NCBI GenBank assembly: GCA_025936075.1
Contig: JAICUC010000007.1
Location: 1-32,897 of the forward strand
Source of the DNA: Nitrospira sp.
GTDB taxonomy: Bacteria > Nitrospirota > Nitrospiria > Nitrospirales > Nitrospiraceae
Direction: 5' to 3'
DNA: 32,897 nt
Positions 11,988 to 17,339 of this stretch are shown here, piece by piece. A program made the translations under genes and the position numbers. Every line of letters begins with the position of its first letter. Position 1 is the first letter of the stretch. Below the pieces are notes generated by a model. The model did no database searches. It saw only the letters and a list, made by a program, of their open reading frames with translations, and was not told the DNA's origin.

Positions 11988-12417
11988 GCCGCTCACGGAT
12001 GGACGGATCTTGAATCATGGCGGTATGCGATACCAACTCAACCCAAGATTTCTCCGACAAAGCGGGCCTGATATCGGAGATGAGGCTTGTGGGGCAAACC
12101 TCTGTCTCGCTAGGAATCTCACCGACGCGAAACGCAATCTCAGTGACAGACCCCGTTCCTGACTCTGCCTGCAGTTTCGCTAAGAGCGCCGGTTTGAGGA
12201 ATGTCAGCTGTTGCAACCAGACGGAATTTCTGACGATCAGATAGAGCTTTTTGAAGCGGATCTGTGCCGGCCAGGTGTGGGAAGCCATGGGCTCGCCCAC
12301 GATATCGCGCCAGCGACGCTGCAAACGAAGTTCCAGCATCCTCGATTCGAGACCAAGCCGCTTGGAAAGGCCGGAAAGGATGCTGCCGAAGGAATCAAGT
12401 GTACGTGGACCGATCAT
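11914..12417 (-). CDS. DUF721/DciA-like protein
   Basis: A 167-aa protein whose N-terminal half has the DUF721 pattern: an LSKRLGLESRMLELRLQRRW segment, WRDIVGEPMASHTWPAQI, then LYLIVRNSVWLQQLTFLKPALLAKL. In DciA proteins this KH-like domain binds the replicative helicase DnaB and helps load it. That role fits the position next to the origin and gyrase genes, but it is inference from the family. The C-terminal ~60 residues are less conserved and proline-rich at the end. The 3' end overlaps the convergent upstream gene by 74 bp, and the start is divergent from smpB across 51 bp. Confidence 0.75.
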   Translation of the reverse strand: MIGPRTLDSFGSILSGLSKRLGLESRMLELRLQRRWRDIVGEPMASHTWPAQIRFKKLYLIVRNSVWLQQLTFLKPALLAKLQAESGTGSVTEIAFRVGEIPSETEVCPTSLISDIRPALSEKSWVELVSHTAMIQDPSIRERLREVISKYPAHLPPRPARGPSQAP

Positions 12418-12468
12418 GTGGCATCATAAGCGGTAGCCGGGAAATAGATCAAGGTATCGGGTCGGGTC

Positions 12469-12942
12469 ATGACTAAAGAGACGGAAGATCAGCGGAAAGT
12501 CGTCGCCACTAATCGGAAGGCCTACCACGACTATTTTATCGAAGAAAAGTTCGAGGCCGGGATTGTGCTCAAAGGCACCGAGGTGAAATCGCTTCGGGAG
12601 AGGCGAGTGAACTTGCAAGACAGTTATGCGGGCGTTAAAGAAGGCGAGGCCTTTCTCCATCATTGCCACATCAGCCCGTATAGTCATGGCAACATGATGA
12701 ACCATGACCCGATCAGAACCCGCAAATTGCTCCTTCATCGAAAGGAGATCAACAAGCTTCTCGGGAAAACCCAGCAGAAAGGCCTCACGCTGATCCCTCT
12801 TCGAATCTATTTTTCGGAACGGGGTCAGGCGAAGGTCGAACTTGGATTAGCAAAAGGAAAGAAACAACATGATCGCCGAGAATCGATCAAGGCTCGAGAA
12901 GCCGGACGAGAAGTGGAACGAGCGATCAAAGAACGGAAGTAG
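12469..12942 (+). CDS. smpB: SsrA (tmRNA)-binding protein SmpB
   Basis: A 157-aa protein that binds tmRNA and brings it to stalled ribosomes for trans-translation. The family core is clear: [30 protein letters not shown], then [23 protein letters not shown], and [28 protein letters not shown]. The basic C-terminal tail ([11 protein letters not shown]) would enter the mRNA channel. I looked downstream for a tmRNA gene and did not find one. The gene stands alone, divergent from the dciA-like gene. Confidence 0.97.
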   Translation: MTKETEDQRKVVATNRKAYHDYFIEEKFEAGIVLKGTEVKSLRERRVNLQDSYAGVKEGEAFLHHCHISPYSHGNMMNHDPIRTRKLLLHRKEINKLLGKTQQKGLTLIPLRIYFSERGQAKVELGLAKGKKQHDRRESIKAREAGREVERAIKERK

Positions 12943-13165
12943 GGGCAATTCACTCTCTATTCAAAGTGCATTAACGATTGGAAAAGCCCACCGCGATCAT
13001 CTTTACGGCCTTCACCAATACGATAAGGAATCGCGCCGGGTCGCCTCCGCTGTTCATGGAGTGCGACGCGGCGCGCATAGGACATGTCCGCACATACGGT
13101 ACTCTTATCTCCTACCGATGACCCGACAACCTCTTTTCTCGCAAGGAGAGAAACGGCTGTAAGCA
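12943..13165. other. Intergenic stretch without supported gene
   Basis: No convincing gene. A 69-codon minus-strand ORF (12957-13166) starts at a TAATG overlap with the stop of the 27-aa ORF, but its composition looks like non-coding read-through. No tmRNA-like ends were seen. Confidence 0.4.
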
Positions 13166-13249
13166 TTATTCACTGTCAAGGAACACCGCCTTATACATAA
13201 ACCCAAAAACAGCGGTCAACGCGAGCAATGCAAAGAATATCGTCGTCAT
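13166..13249 (-). CDS. 27-aa single-span hydrophobic small protein
   Basis: This ORF is too short for the track. It reads MTTIFFALLALTAVFGFMYK followed by seven more residues and a stop: one transmembrane helix with a short charged tail (K, D, E). GAAGGGGGGTG lies 6-7 bases before the ATG. It resembles the tiny single-span subunits found with membrane complexes, but I cannot assign a partner. It is the last of three small ORFs downstream of the histidine kinase. A dyad at 13313-13329 lies 64 bp upstream. Confidence 0.5.
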   Translation of the reverse strand: MTTIFFALLALTAVFGFMYKAVFLDSE

Positions 13250-13312
13250 GGTTTTTCACCCCCCTTCATTCGTGAATATACTCCTCGAAGATGAATGGTC
13301 GATGATGAGATC

Positions 13313-13329
13313 GTGAAGAGTTCTTCATT
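13313..13329. promoter_or_regulatory. Near-palindromic dyad, copy C
   Basis: GTGAAGAGTTCTTCATT is 16/17 identical to the copy at 13895-13911. Its core TGAAGAG-TTCTTCA is a near-perfect inverted repeat without a loop, which suits a dimeric DNA-binding protein better than a terminator. It lies between the 53-aa and 27-aa ORFs. Confidence 0.45.
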
Positions 13330-13351
13330 TGTAGTAGTGCGTTCCAGCAAG

Positions 13352-13513
13352 TCACGAAGTTTCCGAGGAGTTAAGCACGCTTCCGATCGAGCTTTGGACA
13401 TCATCCCTAGCATGTCCTTCATGAGGACGCCGCCAGGAACCAATTTCCTGGCTTCCCCACAGTATAAGCCCGACAAAACTCATGGCGAGTATGAAGAGGA
13501 AAGTCGCCATCAT
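13352..13513 (-). CDS. 53-aa small membrane protein
   Basis: Not in the ORF track. The sequence starts MMATFLFILAMSFVGLILWG, a single transmembrane helix, followed by a polar 33-residue tail that ends SSETS. A strong ribosome site (GGAGGAG) lies 6-7 bases before the two adjacent ATG codons. The longer ORF in another frame here (13246-13476) has no such start signal, so I prefer this one. It sits between a 79-aa ORF and a 27-aa ORF, all on the same strand. Its general plan is similar to that of the 27-aa protein, though the sequences differ. Confidence 0.6.
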   Translation of the reverse strand: MMATFLFILAMSFVGLILWGSQEIGSWRRPHEGHARDDVQSSIGSVLNSSETS

Positions 13514-13560
13514 GAATTTCTCCTCCATGCGCCGTCAAGTTTCAGCATGCTCATCAAGTA

Positions 13561-13576
13561 GTTGAAGGCCTTCAAC
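13561..13576. promoter_or_regulatory. 16-bp perfect palindrome, copy B
   Basis: GTTGAAGGCCTTCAAC is perfectly palindromic and contains the TGAAG...CTTCA half-sites of the other two dyads, with a shorter centre. It overlaps the stop codon of the 79-aa ORF and lies 48 bp before the 53-aa ORF. Confidence 0.45.
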
Positions 13577-13811
13577 GCGGTGCAAATACGGCACATCCAG
13601 GTATAAAGCAAACCTTGCAACGTGTCTCTTCTTTGCGTGATGCTTGGACTATTTCGTTCGATGTCATGAAAGGGATCTTCTGATCCTTGATTTCCTCGGC
13701 TGTATCACGGACTGTTCTTCCGGCCGAGTGTGTCCCCACGATAATTGCTTGTCCGAGTCCAGCGATGACGTACGGAAAACAGACCATTGAAGCAGCGATA
13801 ATACTTGCCAT
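13572..13811 (-). CDS. 79-aa small protein with hydrophobic N-terminus and C-terminal cysteines
   Basis: The track gives 13572-13874 (100 aa). I prefer the internal ATG at 13811 because AAAGGA lies 9-10 bases upstream and the protein then begins directly with a hydrophobic segment (MASIIAASMVCFPYVIAGLG). The middle is charged (RTVRDTAEEIKDQK), and the end carries a C-x2-C-x4-C cluster (CKVCFIPGC) that could bind metal or form disulfides. I do not recognise the family. It follows the histidine kinase gene by about 210 bp. A dyad lies 84 bp upstream. Confidence 0.55.
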   Translation of the reverse strand: MASIIAASMVCFPYVIAGLGQAIIVGTHSAGRTVRDTAEEIKDQKIPFMTSNEIVQASRKEETRCKVCFIPGCAVFAPR

Positions 13812-13894
13812 GTATTCCAATCCTTTCTTGAGCTCATTCAATACGCAATACGAGGAAGCATAACGAGCCGACATGAAAGCAGGATGAAATCATG

Positions 13895-13911
13895 GTGAAG
13901 AGCTCTTCATT
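13895..13911. promoter_or_regulatory. Near-palindromic dyad, copy A
   Basis: GTGAAGAGCTCTTCATT contains the perfect 14-bp palindrome TGAAGAGCTCTTCA (13896-13909). It lies in the spacer between the histidine kinase stop and the first small ORF. The same sequence with one change occurs at 13313-13329. Confidence 0.5.
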
Positions 13912-14022
13912 CCCCAAAGGCGACTCATGTCATCTTGACAAGGTAAACAGCAGGAGAAGCCGAGTTAAATTAGAATGGCGCCAGAACGTAGTCGGAGGAG
14001 GGCAAAGGTGCTCCAAGAACCG

Positions 14023-15459
14023 TTAGGCAAGAACCGTCTGTTGAGCGAGAGCCGGTAACCGTAGGGTGAAGACGGAGCCTCTGTGGACTTCGCTGGTGAC
14101 GGAAATGCTTCCGCCATGGGCATCCATGATTTCCTTCACGATGGGAAGTCCTAGCCCTGTACCGGCGGAATCTTTTGCCCGGGCCCAATCGGTGCGGTAG
14201 AATCGTTCAAAAAGATGGGGAATGTTCTCCGGCTCGATTCCATGGCCTGTGTCCTCGACCTCTACCGTCACTTCTTGACCTACGGCTTGCAGGCGGATGG
14301 TAACTGCTCCACCGGTCGGAGTGTAACGCAGCGCATTGTCGAGCAAATTGATCAATGCTTGTTTGAGCCACTGTGCGTCGCCGAGTACGGAGGGAACCGG
14401 CTGAGGTTCAAACCGCAAGGTGATCTGGCGGTCATCCGCCAAAAGAATCAACTCATCCACAATCTCTTGAATAAGAGGCTCCAAGACGAGCGGGACGAGA
14501 TTGACAGGCGGCTTGCTACTGGTGAATTTCGCAAGGGTCAACAACGGGCGGGTTAAGGCGATGAGCCGATCCACTTGCTGGAGGTTGTTGAGCAACACTT
14601 CGCGATATTCTTCGACAGTTCTCGCTTTCATGAGTGCGACCTCCAGATTGCCCTGCAGGATGGTCAAGGGGGTCCTCATCTCATGGGCGGCGATCTCGCA
14701 GAAGTTCCGTTGTACCTCGCTACCTCGTTGGAACTGATCCAATACCGAGTTGACTGCCTGAGTCAGTCGCCGAAATTCCCGATAGGGTGAATCCATCGGC
14801 AGACGTTTCCCAAGGTCGGCTTCCGACATGGTTTCAGCGCCCCTACACAACGCCTCGATCGGAGCCATCACTTTCTTTGCCAGCCAGAGGCTTCCGACCC
14901 AGGCCAGGATAAGAGTGGCCCCGGATCCGAGGGTGAGCAGGAACACAAGGCCATACAAGGTTTCCTGGTAATGCAGCAACGAAGTCTCGGCCTGCACGAT
15001 GTACTGCGCACGACCTTTGCCGAGGAGATAGAGGAATAAATGCCGCGCTGGCGTCCCATCAGGCGTCTTGAGCGTCTCGAACAGGATATTTTTGAGGCGG
15101 ACCTGTTCCAACACACGAGAAGGGAGCAATCCTTGCACAGTTGCGTGAGGACTTCTCCACAAGAGCGAGCCGTCGGTTGAAAAGACACGGAGGGCGTGGG
15201 TCACGTCGGGCAGTACATGCTGTTCCGTTGTGTTTTGGGTCAACTCGTTGGTCGGAGGAGTATCCTTGCCGCCTTGTTCAAAGAACTCGGGATACCGCTC
15301 GACAAACTCGGCCAGAGTTTCCGCCAACACCAGCAGTCGCCCATCCACTAATCGTTGTAACAAAATCTCGCTGGCGGCGTATACGAGCGCAGAAAACGCG
15401 AGAAGACCGGCCATCAACACGAAGGCTGACCAGCTGATCAAGGTCCGCAGAGATTTCAT
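14023..15459 (-). CDS. Sensor histidine kinase
   Basis: Membrane sensor of a two-component system, 478 aa. TM1 is about residues 9-29, a periplasmic region of about 135 residues follows, and TM2 is about 167-193. A HAMP domain (about 195-247), the HisKA box IAAHEMRTPLTILQG with His259, and a HATPase domain (NLLDNALRYTPTGG, DTGHGIEPENIPHLFERFYR, GTGLGLPIVKEIMDAHGG) complete it. It overlaps its response regulator by 4 bp (ATGA), so the two are translationally coupled. The architecture resembles the CusS/QseC type. The sensed signal cannot be read from the sequence. Confidence 0.95.
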   Translation of the reverse strand: MKSLRTLISWSAFVLMAGLLAFSALVYAASEILLQRLVDGRLLVLAETLAEFVERYPEFFEQGGKDTPPTNELTQNTTEQHVLPDVTHALRVFSTDGSLLWRSPHATVQGLLPSRVLEQVRLKNILFETLKTPDGTPARHLFLYLLGKGRAQYIVQAETSLLHYQETLYGLVFLLTLGSGATLILAWVGSLWLAKKVMAPIEALCRGAETMSEADLGKRLPMDSPYREFRRLTQAVNSVLDQFQRGSEVQRNFCEIAAHEMRTPLTILQGNLEVALMKARTVEEYREVLLNNLQQVDRLIALTRPLLTLAKFTSSKPPVNLVPLVLEPLIQEIVDELILLADDRQITLRFEPQPVPSVLGDAQWLKQALINLLDNALRYTPTGGAVTIRLQAVGQEVTVEVEDTGHGIEPENIPHLFERFYRTDWARAKDSAGTGLGLPIVKEIMDAHGGSISVTSEVHRGSVFTLRLPALAQQTVLA

Positions 15460-16139
15460 GCGGAGGCATCCGGCTCTTCGAGCATATATCCGGCGCCACG
15501 CACCGTGGCGATCAAAGGCGGCGAAAAGTCCCGGTCGATCTTCGCGCGGAGGGCTCGAATGTGGGCATCGACGATATTCGTCATGGGATCATAACTGATG
15601 TCCCACACATGCTCAATGATTGCCGTTCGGGTGAGCACGCGATTCTTGTTTCGGAGCAGGAATTCGAGCAGGGCATATTCTTTATTCGTCAGAGAGATTT
15701 CCTGTCCTGCGCGCCAGACACGGTGAGAAGCCGGGTCTAACCGAAGGTCGGCCGCCTGAAGATGGGCAATTTGCTGGGAGCTCCCGCGGCGCAAGAGCGC
15801 CCTGATCCGTGCCAGCAATTCCGCGAAGGCGAACGGCTTCGGCATAAACTGATCCGCGCCGGTATCAAAGCCGGAGACTTTGGTCTCCAAGTTGTTTCGC
15901 GCGGTCAGTAGCAGCACCGGAGTGGAGATGCCTTTGTTACGAACGCGGCGGCAGAGGGTCAGGCCGTCGAGCTTGGGTAACATGATGTCCAGGATCATCA
16001 GATCATAGGAATTGTCCAGAGCCAACGCCAAGCCGGCTTCCCCGTCGGCGGCGACGTCCACCACATAATGCTCTTCCTTCAATCCTTTTCTGATGAATTG
16101 CGCAAGATCCGCATCGTCTTCAACGAGCAGAATTCTCAT
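15456..16139 (-). CDS. OmpR/PhoB-family response regulator
   Basis: A 227-aa transcription factor. The receiver domain has acidic residues Asp8/Asp9 (VEDDADL), phosphoacceptor Asp51 (LMILDIMLPKLDG), Thr79 and Lys101 (MPKPFAFAELL). The C-terminal winged helix is typical (ISLTNKEYALLEFLLRNKNRVLTR, then NIVDAHIRALRAKIDRD). It partners with the kinase that overlaps its 3' end. It follows the secreted-protein gene by 39 bp on the same strand. The TGAAG dyads downstream are possible binding sites, although OmpR-type regulators usually bind direct repeats. Confidence 0.95.
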   Translation of the reverse strand: MRILLVEDDADLAQFIRKGLKEEHYVVDVAADGEAGLALALDNSYDLMILDIMLPKLDGLTLCRRVRNKGISTPVLLLTARNNLETKVSGFDTGADQFMPKPFAFAELLARIRALLRRGSSQQIAHLQAADLRLDPASHRVWRAGQEISLTNKEYALLEFLLRNKNRVLTRTAIIEHVWDISYDPMTNIVDAHIRALRAKIDRDFSPPLIATVRGAGYMLEEPDASA

Positions 16140-16178
16140 GATTTACCTCAATCGTGTCGGCAGCAAAGAATCAGTTGC

Positions 16179-16796
16179 TCAACAGAGACTACTCTTGCAA
16201 TCTGTGACCACCAGATTAATTGCTTTTTCGTCAGCATCGAGATCAATGGTTAACCAGGCTATTCCCATCGCTCGCTCATCCTGACGGGCTCCACCGCTCC
16301 CTTCAAGGGGACTGATAACATAATAGCGGCCGGCCGGAACTTTCGTGAACCAAAAGTGACCGGTTGGATTGGCCCTTGTCGTGCGGAGATAGGGAATAAG
16401 GCGCTTATCGGCCAGTAGTTGGGCCATGATCGTGCGGAGGCATTCCGTAGGCGACTCCTGAGCCACTGGGGATTCTGAAGACGAGGTCCCAGTTTTTAAA
16501 GGGCAGGAGTAATCCCGCACATTTCTGTCGAACCAATAGCGAGTATATGAAACAACTGGAATCAAATAGATTGAAGCTCCGGCCTGAGTCACGGCTTTTC
16601 CAGAGGTTGCGCGCAAGAACACCTGTCCAGCCGCGCCGCTCCGGCCTTTGGCCCGGTAGGCGAAGAGCTCTTTTTCGTTGAAGGCCGGTGGGATCGATGA
16701 ACTCGACACCACCGCCTGTGCCGATACCACGTGGAAGCTGCTGATCAGCAGTAGACAGATGAAGCAGCACCGGAGTTGCCTGCCACGCCGCGTCAT
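16179..16796 (-). CDS. Secreted cysteine-containing beta-sandwich-like protein, function unknown
   Basis: A 205-aa protein with a signal peptide (basic MTRRGRQLR, hydrophobic CCFICLLLISSF, cleavage expected around VVSAQA). The mature part contains a segment like carboxypeptidase-regulatory or SpaA-type beta sandwiches (NPTGHFWFTKVPAGRYYVISP) and four cysteines (YSC, TEC, VTDC, and a C-terminal Cys). It probably acts in the periplasm or at the surface, with possible disulfides. Its start overlaps the end of the FTR-like gene by 4 bp, so the two are coupled. It may be a ligand or accessory of the adjacent two-component system, but that rests only on position. Confidence 0.65.
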   Translation of the reverse strand: MTRRGRQLRCCFICLLLISSFHVVSAQAVVSSSSIPPAFNEKELFAYRAKGRSGAAGQVFLRATSGKAVTQAGASIYLIPVVSYTRYWFDRNVRDYSCPLKTGTSSSESPVAQESPTECLRTIMAQLLADKRLIPYLRTTRANPTGHFWFTKVPAGRYYVISPLEGSGGARQDERAMGIAWLTIDLDADEKAINLVVTDCKSSLC

Positions 16797-17233
16797 GTCG
16801 AGGAGGCTGACGGCGCCGTGGATTCGTCGGACCCGGTTGCAGTTGGGATTGCCTTGTGTTTGAGGGCGCGACCTTTGTCGGGGGTCGGATCGGTGACCAC
16901 GCCGTACACTTCGCGACCTTCATGGCCGTCCGGCAAATATTCCGTAATCGGCATTCCATCTTCACGGACAAAAAGGAGACAATGACAGTATTTGTAGATC
17001 TGCATTTCGTCGCATGCGCAGATCCACCGGCGGAGCTTGGCTTCGGCTTCTTTGTCCTTATAAAAGTTACAAGGGCAGAGCGGTTTCCCGAGTTCGTCGA
17101 TATGAGACGCTAATCCCTTGACCACCGCCTCGGTTACAGCGGTATTGGGATGCATCGAGGTTCCGCTTTTCTCGGCAAAACCCTGTACGAACTTCCGTAT
17201 TTTATCGAGGCTTTCCTGCGTTGGTTCGGCCAT
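16793..17233 (-). CDS. Ferredoxin-thioredoxin reductase catalytic-chain-type protein
   Basis: A 146-aa protein with the FTR cysteine pattern C53-P-C55-x16-C72-A-C74-x8-C83-H-C85. In the family, four cysteines hold a [4Fe-4S] cluster and two form the redox-active disulfide; the His in CHC is conserved. The second CPC of the canonical pattern is CAC here. The C-terminal 45 residues form an extension rich in Ser, Thr and Ala. No variable (FtrA) chain is seen nearby. A strong ribosome site (GGAGGAGGAAG) precedes the ATG. It is the first gene of a minus-strand run with a secreted protein and a two-component system. The electron donor and target are unknown. Confidence 0.85.
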   Translation of the reverse strand: MAEPTQESLDKIRKFVQGFAEKSGTSMHPNTAVTEAVVKGLASHIDELGKPLCPCNFYKDKEAEAKLRRWICACDEMQIYKYCHCLLFVREDGMPITEYLPDGHEGREVYGVVTDPTPDKGRALKHKAIPTATGSDESTAPSASST

Positions 17234-17339
17234 GAGCTTCCTCCTCCAGCGATGAGAGGCAGAATCGCTAGTTTACAAGGATAATTCGCTGCTTTACAAT
17301 CCGTCCCTTCGGCTGATTCTCGTATAAGTCAGGAAGGAC

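Noticed and set aside
12943-13165. Possible tmRNA gene after smpB
   Set aside because: No tRNA-like ends (GGGG...CCA) and no tag-peptide frame were found.
12957-13166. 69-aa minus-strand ORF with TAATG overlap to the 27-aa ORF
   Set aside because: No ribosome site of its own beyond the overlap, no recognisable motif, and non-coding-like codon choice.
13246-13476. 76-aa minus-strand ORF
   Set aside because: It is out of frame with the 53-aa ORF, which has a strong ribosome site and a clear transmembrane helix.
17281-17339. Promoter from TTTACA and TATAAG before the NorD-like gene
   Set aside because: The spacing is 24 bp, too long for a sigma70 promoter, and no better pair was found.
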